DNA from: WHSW01 sp033856255
Lineage (GTDB): Bacteria; Actinomycetota; Thermoleophilia; Solirubrobacterales; 70-9
Length of the DNA: 64,000 bases
Assembly: GCA_033856255.1 (NCBI GenBank)
Contig: JAWVFH010000028.1
Span: 62,001 to 126,000 of the forward strand
Reading direction: 5' to 3'
Shown here: positions 33,054-41,745 of the stretch, in pieces
Layout of the letters: the number at the start of each line of letters is the position of its first letter
How positions within the stretch are numbered: position 1 is the stretch's first letter
Program-made: the position numbers and the translations under genes
Notes under the pieces: model-generated
The model's database searches: none
What the model saw: the letters and a program-made list of their open reading frames with translations, nothing else
Told to the model about the DNA's origin: nothing

Positions 33054-33704
33054 TCAGGCGAGCTCGGGCAACACGGCGGCGAGCGCCGCCTCGAGGGCCG
33101 CGCGGTTGCGCTCGCGGTTGCGCTCGATCTCGGCCAGCGTCAGATCCTCGCCCGCGACCCCGTTGGCGAGGTTGTCGACCATGCACAGCGCCGCGTAGCG
33201 CAGGCCGAGCTCGCCGGCGACCACGCATTCCGAGGCGACCGTCATCCCGATCACGTCCGCATGCGCGGCGACGAAGCGGATCTCGGCCCGCGTTTCGAGC
33301 CGAGGCCCTCGCGCCTGCCAGTAGACGCCCTCGCCCACCGCCTCGATCCCGGCCTCGCGCAGTGCCTCGAGCACCTCGGCGCGCAGCGCGGCGTCGAACC
33401 GGGGAACCAGATGCGCGGCGGCCCCTTCGAGCGCCGTCAGCGACTCGGCGTCGAGGGCGATGAAGTCGTTGGGAACGAGCAGGGTCCCCGGCCCGAGCTC
33501 CGGCCGCAGCCCGCCCACCGAGCTCAGCGCCAGGACGCGGTCGCAGCCTGCCTCGGCCAGCTTGCGCAGGTTGGCGACGTGGTCGATCAGGTGCGGCAGG
33601 GCATAGCCCGTGGCGATCTCGTGGCGACGGACCGACTCCCAATCGCCCTCCGGCACCTCACCCTCGCCAAGCGAGCTTCCGGCTATCAGGCCCAAGCCAG
33701 CCAC
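33054..33704 (-). CDS. compact MTA/purine nucleoside phosphorylase-like protein
   Basis: 216 residues, shorter than the usual 260-290 of MTAP/PNP. Recognisable blocks are GLIAGSSLG at the start, VLALSSVGGLRPELGPGTLL, PNDFIALDAESL, YWQARGPRLETRAEI and IGMTVASECVVAGELGLRYA, which carries the purine-binding Met and the following Glu/Asp region. The phosphate-binding segment between strands 1 and 2 looks shortened. It starts at a GTG. It probably splits methylthioadenosine or a deaminated product in partnership with the MtaD-like gene. Confidence 0.75.
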   Translation of the reverse strand: MAGLGLIAGSSLGEGEVPEGDWESVRRHEIATGYALPHLIDHVANLRKLAEAGCDRVLALSSVGGLRPELGPGTLLVPNDFIALDAESLTALEGAAAHLVPRFDAALRAEVLEALREAGIEAVGEGVYWQARGPRLETRAEIRFVAAHADVIGMTVASECVVAGELGLRYAALCMVDNLANGVAGEDLTLAEIERNRERNRAALEAALAAVLPELA

Positions 33705-33730
33705 AGCCGCAGGGTAGCCTGCCCCGCTTC

Positions 33731-34483
33731 ATGGATCCGCTCGACGCGATCGCGATCTTCGCCGCCGGGATCGCCGCCGGGGCGATCAACGCCGTCGTCG
33801 GCAGCGGCACCCTGATCACCTTCCCGGTCCTGATCGCGCTCGGCTATCAGCCGCTGATCGCGAACGTCTCCAACAACATCGGCCTGGTCCCCGGAGCGGT
33901 CGCCGGCGTGTACGGCTACCGGCGCGAGCTCGAAGGGCAGCGCGGTCGGGCGATCCGCCTCGGGATCTTCTCGGCGGCCGGCGGCATCGTCGGCGCGACC
34001 CTGCTGCTGGTCCTCCCCGCCTCGGCGTTCGACGCGATCGTCCCGATCCTGATCGCCGTCGCGCTGATCCTCGTCGTCGCCCAACCGCGGATCGAGCGCG
34101 CGCTTGCCCACCGCCCGGAGCCGAAGGGAGAGCATGGTCTGGCGCTGCGCGGGGCGATGTCCGCGAGCGGCGTCTACGGCGGCTACTTCGGCGCCGGCCA
34201 GGGCATCCTGCTGATGGGGATCCTCGGGATCGGCCTCCGCGACACCATGCAGCGCCTCAACGGGCTCAAGAACGTGCTCGCCGGGCTGGTCAACGGGATC
34301 GCCGGCGTGATCTTCGTCTTCGCGGCCGACGTCGACTGGGGCGTCGCCGGCCTGATCGCGGCCGGCTCGATCATCGGCGGCCTCGGCGGCTCCCACTACG
34401 GGCGCCGGCTGGATCCGAACGTCCTGCGGGCGCTGATCGTGATCGTCGGCCTGACGGCGATCGTCCGGCTGACGATCCTCTAG
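33731..34483 (+). CDS. TauE/SafE-family membrane permease
   Basis: 250 residues, seven to eight hydrophobic helices. The family repeat appears twice: the N-terminal GAINAVVGSGTLITFPVLIA and the C-terminal GVYGGYFGAGQGILLMGILG. It also has NVSNNIGLVPGA and LNGLKNVLAGLVN. Members export sulfite, sulfoacetate or other organic anions. The substrate is not assigned. The gene is 26 bp from the divergent phosphorylase start. Confidence 0.85.
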   Translation: MDPLDAIAIFAAGIAAGAINAVVGSGTLITFPVLIALGYQPLIANVSNNIGLVPGAVAGVYGYRRELEGQRGRAIRLGIFSAAGGIVGATLLLVLPASAFDAIVPILIAVALILVVAQPRIERALAHRPEPKGEHGLALRGAMSASGVYGGYFGAGQGILLMGILGIGLRDTMQRLNGLKNVLAGLVNGIAGVIFVFAADVDWGVAGLIAAGSIIGGLGGSHYGRRLDPNVLRALIVIVGLTAIVRLTIL

Positions 34484-34486
34484 GCG

Positions 34487-36022
34487 CTAGGCGGGGGTGA
34501 TCGGGTTGCGGCGCTCGCTGAACGAGCGGTCGCGGTCCTCGGCGAACGAGAACCGGCGGATGAGCTCGTCGCGCAGCGTGTCGGGCTCGATCACCGCGTC
34601 GACGACCATCTCCGAGGCGAGGTGGAGGATGTCGATGTCGGCCGAGTACTCCTCGCGCTTCTCGATGATGAAGCGCTCCCGCTCTGCCTCGTCGTCGATC
34701 GCCTGGATCTGGTTGAAGAACACCGCGTTGATCGCCGCCTCCGGGCCCATGACCGCGATCGAGGCGGTCGGCAGGGCGATGCAGCAGTCGGGCTCGAAGG
34801 CCGGCCCGGCCATCGCGTAGAGGCCGGCGCCGTAGGCCTTGCGGACGATCACCGACAGCTTCGGCACCGTCGCCTCGGAGACGGCGCTGATCATCTTCGC
34901 CCCGTGGCGGATGATCCCCTGGCGCTCGACGTCGGTGCCGATCATGAAGCCGGGCACGTCGGCGAGGAAGAGCAGCGGGATGTTGAAAGCGTTGCAGGTG
35001 GCGATGAAGCGCGCCGCCTTGTCGGCCGAGTCGACGAACAGCACCCCGCCCTTGAACTTCGGCTGGTTGGCGACCACACCAATGGCCCGCCCTTCCAGGC
35101 GGGCGTAGCCGACCACGAGCTCCTTGGCCCAGCGGGCGTGCACCTCGCAGAACGAGCCGGCGTCGATCAGCGCTCCGATCAGCTCCTTGATGTCGAACGA
35201 GGTCTTCTCGTCGGCGGGAACGATCTGCGAGACGGTCAGCTCGGCCTCGGGCTCGAGCGGGGGCGCAGCGGGCGGGCGCTCGCGCCAGTTGTCCGGCATA
35301 TAGGAGAGGTATCGCTGGGCGAGCTCGATCGCCTCCTCGTCGGTCTCGACCAGGAAGTGGCCGCAGCCCGAGACCCCGGTGTGCATCTTCGCGCCGCCCA
35401 TCTCCTCCAGCGTCACCTTCTCGCCGATCACCATCTCCGCCATCCGCGGTGAGCCCAGGTACATCGAGGCGTTGCCCTCGCGCATGATCACCACGTCGCA
35501 GAAGGCGGGGATGTAGGCGCCGCCGGCGGCCGACGGGCCGAACAGCAAGCAGACCTGCGGCACGCGGCCGGAGAGCTTCACCTCGTTGTAGAAGATCCGC
35601 CCCGCGCCGCGGCGGCCCGGGAACATCTGCACCTGGTCGGTGATCCGCGCCCCGGCCGAGTCGACCAGGTAGACCATCGGCAGGTTGAGCGACAGTGCGC
35701 GCTCCTGGATCCGGAGGATCTTCTCGACCGTCTTCGGGCCCCAGGAGCCCGCCTTGACGGTCGGGTCGTTGGCCATCAGGCAGACCTTGCGCCCGCCGAT
35801 CAGGGCGATGCCGGTGACGACGCCGTCGGCGCCCAGCCCCTCGGCGTCCCAGTTGGCGAGCAGGCCCTCCTCGCCGAACGACTCCGCGTCGACGAGCCGC
35901 TCGACCCGCTCGCGGACGCCGAGCTTGCCCTGCTCGGCCGTCTTCAGATGGTGGCGCTCCGGTCCGCCCGCCAGGGCGGCCTCGACCGCGCTCTCGAAGT
36001 CGGTGCCCTCACGGGTCTCCAT
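34487..36022 (-). CDS. acyl-CoA carboxylase carboxyltransferase (beta) subunit, MCC/PCC type
   Basis: 511 residues, the family's normal length. Motifs: LGVRERVERLVDAESFGEEG, MANDPTVKAGSWGPKTVEKI, YLVDSAGARITDQVQMFPGR, GPSAAGGAYIPAFCD, FKGGVLFVDSADKAARFI, LFLADVPGFMIGTDVE and YAMAGPAFEPDCCIALP. The region around the SAGARI motif resembles methylcrotonyl- or geranyl-CoA carboxylase beta chains more than acetyl-CoA carboxylase. With HMG-CoA lyase close by, leucine breakdown is an attractive role. The start is an ATG. Confidence 0.85.
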   Translation of the reverse strand: METREGTDFESAVEAALAGGPERHHLKTAEQGKLGVRERVERLVDAESFGEEGLLANWDAEGLGADGVVTGIALIGGRKVCLMANDPTVKAGSWGPKTVEKILRIQERALSLNLPMVYLVDSAGARITDQVQMFPGRRGAGRIFYNEVKLSGRVPQVCLLFGPSAAGGAYIPAFCDVVIMREGNASMYLGSPRMAEMVIGEKVTLEEMGGAKMHTGVSGCGHFLVETDEEAIELAQRYLSYMPDNWRERPPAAPPLEPEAELTVSQIVPADEKTSFDIKELIGALIDAGSFCEVHARWAKELVVGYARLEGRAIGVVANQPKFKGGVLFVDSADKAARFIATCNAFNIPLLFLADVPGFMIGTDVERQGIIRHGAKMISAVSEATVPKLSVIVRKAYGAGLYAMAGPAFEPDCCIALPTASIAVMGPEAAINAVFFNQIQAIDDEAERERFIIEKREEYSADIDILHLASEMVVDAVIEPDTLRDELIRRFSFAEDRDRSFSERRNPITPA

Positions 36023-36027
36023 CGCGG

Positions 36028-36717
36028 TCAGGTCGCGTCTCGGGAGAGGACCGTGGTCTCGTCGGTGTCGTCGATCTCGTCGCCCGTGTCGGCGCCCTCG
36101 CCGGAGGGCTCGGCGGCCTTCGGGCCGCGGTGCTCGGTCGCGGTCCCGGCGATCCCGCTCGCCAGTCGCTCGAGCTCCGCCAGCACCGCGTCGCGGCGCT
36201 GCTCGAGGTCGGAGATCACGGACTCGATGTCGGCCTTGCGGCGGTTCGCCTCGGCGACGACCCGCTGCCCCTCCTTCTGCGCCGTCTCGCGCAGCTCGCC
36301 GAACTCGTCGTCGGCCTCGGAGCGCATGCGCTCCGCGTAGGCGTCGGCTTCGGCCCGGCTCTTGCGGGCGTACGCGTCGGCCTCGTCGCGGGTGTCGCCC
36401 GCGTACTCGCCCGCCTCCGCGCGCAGCGACTCGGCCGTCAGATTGGCGTCGACGAGTTGCTGGCGGACCTGGTTGGAGGCGTCGTCGCGGATCGCCTGTG
36501 CGGCGGCGTGGGCCTCGGTGAGGATCGTCGCCGTGTGCTCGCCGATCCGCTCCAGCTCCAGCCGCACGGCCTCGACGCCGGCGGCCTGCTCACCGCCGCC
36601 GGTCTCCAGCCAGTCGGCAAGCTCGGCGAGGAAGCGATCGACCTCGTTGCGGTCGTAACCGCGCACCGACAACGGGAATTCGGCCTGGCGGATTCGCTCG
36701 ATCGAGTGCTCGTCCAC
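36028..36717 (-). CDS. DivIVA-domain coiled-coil protein
   Basis: 229 residues. The N-terminal DivIVA membrane-binding motif FPLSVRGYDRNEVDRFLAEL is followed by a long coiled coil rich in A/E/D (RDEADAYARKSRAEADAYAE) and an acidic tail. DivIVA proteins sense negative membrane curvature at poles and septa and organise cell-wall growth in actinobacteria. The GTG has AAGGAG 4 bp upstream. It is 5 bp upstream of the carboxyltransferase gene, so the two are transcribed together. Confidence 0.85.
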   Translation of the reverse strand: MDEHSIERIRQAEFPLSVRGYDRNEVDRFLAELADWLETGGGEQAAGVEAVRLELERIGEHTATILTEAHAAAQAIRDDASNQVRQQLVDANLTAESLRAEAGEYAGDTRDEADAYARKSRAEADAYAERMRSEADDEFGELRETAQKEGQRVVAEANRRKADIESVISDLEQRRDAVLAELERLASGIAGTATEHRGPKAAEPSGEGADTGDEIDDTDETTVLSRDAT

Positions 36718-36776
36718 TGCTCTCCTTCGGTAGCTCTGGCCCCGTCGCGAGGGTACCGACTGGGATTCGCCGGCCG

Positions 36777-37661
36777 CTAGGCGGCGGGGTCGACCGCCAC
36801 CGGCTTGTCACCGGAGTAGTCGTAGAAGCCGCGCCCTGTCTTGCGGCCGTAGTGGCCGGCGTCGACGAGCCTGCGCAGCGTCTCGGGCTGGGCGAAGCGG
36901 TCCTCGCCGTAGTAGTCGACCATCACGTCGGCGATCGAGGCGAGCGTGTCGAGGCCGACGAAGTCGGCGAGAGTGAGCGGCCCCATCGGATGGCTGGCGC
37001 CGGCCATCATGCCCTGGTCGATGTCCTCGACCGAGCCGACGCCCTGCTCGTGTGCGCGGATCGCATCGAGCAGGTACGGGACCAGCAGCCGGTTGACGAT
37101 GAAGCCGCGGTTGTCGTTCGCGGCAACGGTCGTCTTGCGCAGCTTCTCGCCGAGCGTGAAGCCGAGGTCGTAGGTGTCATCGGCGGTCTCGGCGGCCTTG
37201 ACGACCTCGAGCAGCGGCATCACCTGGGCGGGGTTGAAGAAATGCAGGCCGAGGAACCGCTCGGGACGGCCCGTGACCGCGGCCTGGTCGGCAACGGCGA
37301 GCGAGGAGGTGTTGGTCGCGAAGTACGCCTCGTCCTTGACGACCTCGTCGACCTGCTTCCACATCTCGAGCTTGCGCTCGAGGTCCTCGGTGATCGCCTC
37401 GATCACCAGGTCGCAGTCGGCCAGATCCGCGTAGTCGAGCGAGCCGCTGATCCGGCCGCGGATCGCGTCGGCGTCGGCCTGCTCGAGCTTGCCCTTCTCG
37501 ACCGCGCGGCCGAGCTGCTTCTCGATCTTGCCGAGCCCCTTGTCCAGGGCGCCCTGATCCGCCTCGACGACGGTCACGTCCAAGCCGGCCTGGGCACAGA
37601 TCTGGGCAATCCCATGACCCATCAGGCCGCAGCCGAGCACTCCTACCTTCGCGATCTCCAC
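36777..37661 (-). CDS. 3-hydroxybutyryl-CoA dehydrogenase
   Basis: 294 residues, typical length. The Rossmann motif is KVGVLGCGLMGHGIAQICAQ. Catalytic blocks are ITEDLERKLEMW, TNTSSLAV, FLGLHFFNPAQVMPLLEVV (with the catalytic His) and a C-terminal GASHPMGPLTLADFVGLDTL. It oxidises (S)-3-hydroxybutyryl-CoA to acetoacetyl-CoA with NAD(P). It starts at a GTG with AGGAGG about 10 bp upstream. It lies 59 bp upstream of divIVA. Confidence 0.9.
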   Translation of the reverse strand: MEIAKVGVLGCGLMGHGIAQICAQAGLDVTVVEADQGALDKGLGKIEKQLGRAVEKGKLEQADADAIRGRISGSLDYADLADCDLVIEAITEDLERKLEMWKQVDEVVKDEAYFATNTSSLAVADQAAVTGRPERFLGLHFFNPAQVMPLLEVVKAAETADDTYDLGFTLGEKLRKTTVAANDNRGFIVNRLLVPYLLDAIRAHEQGVGSVEDIDQGMMAGASHPMGPLTLADFVGLDTLASIADVMVDYYGEDRFAQPETLRRLVDAGHYGRKTGRGFYDYSGDKPVAVDPAA

Positions 37662-37699
37662 GTGTTGCGTTCCTCCTGGAAGTTCGGGGACGCGAGAGC

Positions 37700-38077
37700 C
37701 TACGCGGATGCTGCGTCGAGCATCCTCTGCATCGCCTCGGCGAGCGCGTTGACGCCGCTCATCGGGCGGACCATGACGGTCATCTCGGCGATCCGGTCGT
37801 CGGCGCCGAACTTGAGGATGTCGACGCCCTGGACGGTCTTCTCACCAACCCGCGCCTCGAACATCAGCACCGCGACGTCGCCGGTCTCGACGTGCTCGAG
37901 GTAGCGGAAGTCCTCGAAGACCTGAACGACGGCGCCGAGCAGGACCTTGATCGCCTCCCGCCCCTCGTAGGGCTTGTAGACGACCGGGCTGCGAAAGGTG
38001 GCGTCCTCGGCGAACAGCTCCTCGGCGGCGCCGAAGTCCTTGGCCTCGGCGGCGGCGCGAAAGGCGTCGCTGCGCAC
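37700..38077 (-). CDS. nuclear transport factor 2-like (SnoaL-type) protein
   Basis: 125 residues, a cone-shaped NTF2-like fold pattern: FRAAAEAKDFGAAEELFAED, FRSPVVYKPYEGREAI, and DILKFGADDRIAEMTVMVRP. This fold hosts isomerases, cyclases and many orphan proteins, so no reaction is assigned. The GTG has GGAGG 6 bp upstream and sits 1 bp after the OsmC stop, indicating co-translation. Confidence 0.75.
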   Translation of the reverse strand: MRSDAFRAAAEAKDFGAAEELFAEDATFRSPVVYKPYEGREAIKVLLGAVVQVFEDFRYLEHVETGDVAVLMFEARVGEKTVQGVDILKFGADDRIAEMTVMVRPMSGVNALAEAMQRMLDAASA

Positions 38078-38078
38078 C

Positions 38079-38510
38079 TCAGGCCTCCAGGGTCGCGTCG
38101 AGGTTGATCTCGGGGACCCCGCCGAGGGCCTTCGAGACCGGGCAGCCGGCCTTGGCGGCCTCGCCGATGCGCTGGAACTCCTGCTCGTCGATGCCCGGGA
38201 CGCGGGCGCGGGTGGTGAGGTCGATCCGGTTGATCGCGAACCCGCCGTCGGCCGGGTTCAGGTGGACCTCGGCGGTCGTCTCGACCGATTCCGGCGTGTG
38301 CCCCGCCTGTGCGAGCTCATGGGCGAAGGCCATCGAGAAGCAGCCCGCGTGAGCGCCGGCGATCAACTCCTCCGGGTTCGTGCCCTCGCCCTCCTCGAAG
38401 CGGGACTTGGCCGAGTACGGCCCCGTCCACGAACCGGTTCCGAGGTGCATCGTCCCGTGGCCACTCGCCAGGTCGCCCTCCCAGCGCGCATCTGCGGTCC
38501 GCTTCGGCAT
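38079..38510 (-). CDS. OsmC/Ohr-family peroxiredoxin-like protein
   Basis: 143 residues matching OsmC: ARWEGDLASGHGTM, TNPEELIAGAHAGCFSMAFA with the first catalytic Cys, and AAKAGCPVSKALGG with the second Cys. The family reduces organic hydroperoxides using lipoyl or thiol donors. It lies directly upstream of the NTF2-like gene and 14 bp from the HMG-CoA lyase stop, in an apparent operon. Confidence 0.9.
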   Translation of the reverse strand: MPKRTADARWEGDLASGHGTMHLGTGSWTGPYSAKSRFEEGEGTNPEELIAGAHAGCFSMAFAHELAQAGHTPESVETTAEVHLNPADGGFAINRIDLTTRARVPGIDEQEFQRIGEAAKAGCPVSKALGGVPEINLDATLEA

Positions 38511-38523
38511 CGTCTCCGGGAGC

Positions 38524-39444
38524 CTACGCCCCCGACCAATCCACTGGCCCCGCGGTCAGCACGTGCGCGCCGAGCGGGCGCCCGAGGACGTCCTGAACGG
38601 CCCGCGAGGCCTCGATCAGAGCCGGCAGGTCGACGCCGGTCGAGATCCCCATCTCCTCCAGCATCGAGACCAGGTCCTCGGTGCCGATGTTGCCGGTCGC
38701 GCCGGGAGGTACCGGGCAGCCGCCGAGCTCGCCGAACGCCGACTCGAAGGAGTCGATGCCGGCGCCGAGCGCCGCGTGCACGTTGGCGAGCGCCTGGCCG
38801 CGCGTGTTGTGGAAGTGCGCCGTCAGCTCGGCGGCGGGCAGCCGCTCGCGCGCGGCGGCGAAGAACTCACCCACCTGGCGCGGGTTGGCCATCCCGGTGG
38901 TGTCGCCGAAGGCGATCTCCGCGCAGCCGGCGGCGGCGAGCGCCTCGCCGATCTCGAGCACGCGGCCACCGGGGACCTCGCCCTCGTAGGGGCAGCCGAA
39001 GCTGGTCGAGATCACGCCCTCGCAGCGCAGGCCATCCGCCACCGCCCGCTCGATCACCCGCTCGAGCCCGGCGAGCGACTCGGCGATCGAACGGTTGACG
39101 TTCTTGCGGTTGTGGGTCTCCGAGGCCGAGAGGAACAGGTTCACCTCGTCGAAGCGGTCCCGCTGGGCGAGCGCCCGGTCGAGTCCGCGCTCGTTGGGGA
39201 TCAGCACCGAGTAGGCGACCCCGTCGAGCCGTTCGTAGGAGCTCAGCACCTGCTCGGCGTCGGCAAGCTGCGGGATCACGTCGGGGCGCACGAACGAGGT
39301 CAGCTCGATCCGCTTCAGGCCCGCGGCCCCGAGCAACCCGATCAGCCGTACCTTCTCCGTCGTCGGGATCACCTCGGGCTCGTTCTGGAACCCGTCGCGG
39401 GGGCCGACCTCGCGGATCCGGGCGCTCTCGGGAAGCTCGTTCAC
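38524..39444 (-). CDS. hydroxymethylglutaryl-CoA lyase
   Basis: About 306 residues. HMGL hallmarks: IREVGPRDGFQNEP (metal-binding Asp), IELTSFVRPD, STSFGCPYEGEV, FGDTTGMANP, AHFHNTRGQALANVHAAL and the catalytic-loop Cys in GGCPVPPGATGNIGTEDLV. It splits HMG-CoA to acetoacetate and acetyl-CoA in leucine breakdown. The GTG at 39444 fits the family's N-terminus. A GTG at 39492 would add 16 residues with no family match. Acetoacetate could be reused by the acetoacetyl-CoA synthetase. Confidence 0.9.
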   Translation of the reverse strand: MNELPESARIREVGPRDGFQNEPEVIPTTEKVRLIGLLGAAGLKRIELTSFVRPDVIPQLADAEQVLSSYERLDGVAYSVLIPNERGLDRALAQRDRFDEVNLFLSASETHNRKNVNRSIAESLAGLERVIERAVADGLRCEGVISTSFGCPYEGEVPGGRVLEIGEALAAAGCAEIAFGDTTGMANPRQVGEFFAAARERLPAAELTAHFHNTRGQALANVHAALGAGIDSFESAFGELGGCPVPPGATGNIGTEDLVSMLEEMGISTGVDLPALIEASRAVQDVLGRPLGAHVLTAGPVDWSGA

Positions 39445-39521
39445 GACCCAGAGGTTATGGGGCTCGCCGAGCCACGAATCGGCCAGCGTCACAGAAATCC
39501 GAGCTCCGGCTCCTTATAGGT

Positions 39522-39887
39522 GTGGGCGACGATGTTCAGGTGCATGAGGCGCCGGGCAGCGGCTGGGGTGTCTACCTGCTGCTCGATGGCTATTACGCCG
39601 ACTACTCCGCTGCAGCCGATGCCGCCGACCGGCACCGGGAGCGGCTGCAGGGCACGTCCGGGCGGCTGACGCCGCGCGAGCGCCAGGTGCTGCGGATCGC
39701 CGCCACGAGCGTCTCCGGGCCGGAGATCGCGACGCGGCTGGGCGTGAGCCGGGCGACCGTGAAGACGCACCTCAGCAACATCTACCGCAAGCTGGGGGTC
39801 CCGGGCCGGGTGGCCGCGGTGACCGAGGGCATCCGACTCGGGCTGATCGACCAGCCGACGCCGACGGCGCGGTTCGCCCGCCGGTGA
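39522..39887 (+). CDS. small LuxR-type helix-turn-helix regulator
   Basis: 121 residues. A short N-terminal segment without recognised domain (WGVYLLLDGYYADYSAAADA) precedes a complete LuxR/NarL HTH: LTPRERQVLRIAATSVSGPE, IATRLGVSRATVKTHLSNIY and RKLGV. There is no receiver domain. It is divergent from the HMG-CoA lyase and convergent with the thioesterase gene (stop codons adjacent). The start is GTG 39522 or GTG 39540. Targets are unknown, but the adjacent catabolic operon is the simplest guess. Confidence 0.75.
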   Translation: MGDDVQVHEAPGSGWGVYLLLDGYYADYSAAADAADRHRERLQGTSGRLTPRERQVLRIAATSVSGPEIATRLGVSRATVKTHLSNIYRKLGVPGRVAAVTEGIRLGLIDQPTPTARFARR

Positions 39888-40262
39888 CTAGCCGGACTTG
39901 ACCTCGCCGACCGTGATCACGCGGCGCTCGTGGGTGCCGACGCCGACCGTGCGCTCGCCCTCGGTGACCTCGACCTCGTAGCGGAGCTTGCGGTCGTCGA
40001 CGATCTCGCGCAGCGTGGCGCGCACCTTGCAGGCCGCACCCTCGCCGGCGGCGGCGACGTGCTTGACGCAGACCTCGAAGCCGACAGTCGCCTGGCCATC
40101 GGGAAGGTTCTCGAACGAGAGGATCGAGGCGCAGCGCTCCATCATCGCGATCATCCCCGGCGTCGAGAGCACGCGGACGCCGATCGTGCCGCCGACGTCG
40201 GTGACCAGCCGATCCTCGACCGTGAACTCCTCGATCCGCTCCATTCCCGGCTCGAAGCTCAT
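39888..40262 (-). CDS. hot-dog thioesterase, fluoroacetyl-CoA thioesterase (FlK)-like
   Basis: 124 residues. The hot-dog pattern fits FlK-type thioesterases: VLSTPGMIAMMERCASILSF (Thr near the start and the Glu of MMERCA), GFEVCVKHVAAAGEGAACKV with the His, and the closing THERRVITV. It would hydrolyse a short acyl-CoA. Its ATG overlaps the stop of the upstream SDR gene by four bases, so the two work together. Confidence 0.8.
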   Translation of the reverse strand: MSFEPGMERIEEFTVEDRLVTDVGGTIGVRVLSTPGMIAMMERCASILSFENLPDGQATVGFEVCVKHVAAAGEGAACKVRATLREIVDDRKLRYEVEVTEGERTVGVGTHERRVITVGEVKSG

Positions 40263-40996
40263 CCGACCATCCCCATGCCGCCGGAGACGCCGATCGTCTC
40301 GCCCGTCACGTAGGACGAGTCGTCGGAGGCCAGGAAGGCGACCACCGCGGCGACCTCCTCGGGCTGGCCGAGGCGGCGCAGCTGGGTCCCCGCCTTCATG
40401 TTCTCGACGATCTTGTTGCCGATCTCGCCGAACTCGAGCGCCCGCATCAGCAGCGGCGTCTCGATCGGTCCCGGGGCGATCGAGTTGGCGGTGATCCCGA
40501 AGCGGGCGCCCTCGCGCGCGATCACCTTCATGAACGAGATCACCCCGCCCTTCGCCGCCGAGTAGACGGCCGACCCCTTCGAGCCGATCCGGCCCGCCTC
40601 GGAGGAGATGCTGACGATGCGCCCGTAGCCGGCCGCCTGCATGCCCGGGAGGACAGCGTGGGTGCAGGCGAAGACGCCGAACAGGTTGACCGCGGTCACC
40701 CGCTGCCACTGGCCGGGGTCGGTGTCGGCGAAGAAGCCGAACTCGTCCGTTCCGGCGCAGTTGACCAGGATGGAGAACGGCCCGTGGGCGGCGACCAGAT
40801 CGACAGCCGCCTGCGGGTCGGTGACGTCGAGCGGAGCCGCCTCGGCGCCGACCTCGCCCGCGACCTCGGCCGCGAGCTCGCTGTTCAGGTCGCCGATCAC
40901 CACCTCGGCGCCCTCGGCGGCGAGCCGCGCCACGGTCGCCGCGCCGATCCCGCTCGCGCCCCCGGTGATCAGTGCCTTCTGTCCCTCGAGCCTCAT
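40259..40996 (-). CDS. short-chain dehydrogenase/reductase
   Basis: 245 residues, classical SDR: cofactor loop ITGGASGIGAATVA, NCAG (ILVNCAGTDEFG), catalytic Ser in IVSISSEAGRIG, Y-x-x-x-K in AVYSAAKGGV and a C-terminal DDSSYVTGETIGVSGGMG. The Asp after strand 2 (VVIGDLN) favours NAD(H). It is a probable 3-hydroxyacyl-CoA or acetoacetyl-CoA-type dehydrogenase given the context. Co-translated with the thioesterase. Confidence 0.9.
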   Translation of the reverse strand: MRLEGQKALITGGASGIGAATVARLAAEGAEVVIGDLNSELAAEVAGEVGAEAAPLDVTDPQAAVDLVAAHGPFSILVNCAGTDEFGFFADTDPGQWQRVTAVNLFGVFACTHAVLPGMQAAGYGRIVSISSEAGRIGSKGSAVYSAAKGGVISFMKVIAREGARFGITANSIAPGPIETPLLMRALEFGEIGNKIVENMKAGTQLRRLGQPEEVAAVVAFLASDDSSYVTGETIGVSGGMGMVG

Positions 40997-41049
40997 CGCG
41001 GCGGCAGCATATGCGGGCGCGGGCGCGGGCGCGAATACACTCCCGCGCC

Positions 41050-41745
41050 GTGGCGAAGGGCGAAGCGATCCCGATCATCGGCGGAACCGGCGCGCTGGGC
41101 TACGGGCTGGCGCTTCGCTGGGCGCGGGCCGGGCACGCCGTCGTGATCGGATCGCGCAGCGAGGAGCGTGCCGCCGAGACGGCGCGCAAGCTGTCCGAGC
41201 TGGCGCCGGACGCCGAGATCGAGGGCCTCGCCAACGAGCAGGCCGCCAAGCAGGGGTCCGTGGTCTTCCTCACCGTTCCCTTTCGCGCCCAGTCGGAGAA
41301 CCTCAACAATCTTCGCGAGGCGCTGACGCCCGGCCAGCTGCTCGTCGACTGCACCGTGCCGCTCGCGGCGGCCGTCGGTGGCAAGGCGACCCGCTCGCTC
41401 GGCGTCTGGCAGGGCTCGGCGGCCCAGCAGGCGCAGGAAATGGTGCCCGCCGGGGTCACCGTGGTCGCGGCGCTGCACACGGTCAGCGCTCCCAGCCTCG
41501 CCGACACGGGCACCGACCTCGACGAGGACGTGCTGCTGTGCGGCGATCGCAAGGCCGACAAGACGAAGGTCGCGCGGCTGATCGAGGAGATCGCGGGCCT
41601 GCGGGCCGTCAACGCCGGGCCCCTGGAGATGGCGCGGATCGTCGAGCAGCTGACGCCGATGCTGATCTCGATCAACGCCCGCTACAAGGCCCACGCCGGG
41701 ATCCGGATCAACGGCCTGCCGGACGGCGACCACTGGGAAGAGTGA
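41050..41745 (+). CDS. npdG: F420H2:NADP+ oxidoreductase (NpdG family)
   Basis: 231 residues. The NADP-binding start is IPIIGGTGALGYGLALRWAR followed by VVIGSRSEERA, where the Arg fits the NADP 2'-phosphate. FLTVPFRAQ, VDCTVPLAAAVGG and the C-terminal INARYKAHAGIRINGL match F420-dependent NADP reductases. It passes hydride between NADPH and F420. The start is a GTG and the stop overlaps cofD (GTGA), placing cofactor reduction in the same operon as cofactor synthesis. Confidence 0.85.
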   Translation: MAKGEAIPIIGGTGALGYGLALRWARAGHAVVIGSRSEERAAETARKLSELAPDAEIEGLANEQAAKQGSVVFLTVPFRAQSENLNNLREALTPGQLLVDCTVPLAAAVGGKATRSLGVWQGSAAQQAQEMVPAGVTVVAALHTVSAPSLADTGTDLDEDVLLCGDRKADKTKVARLIEEIAGLRAVNAGPLEMARIVEQLTPMLISINARYKAHAGIRINGLPDGDHWEE

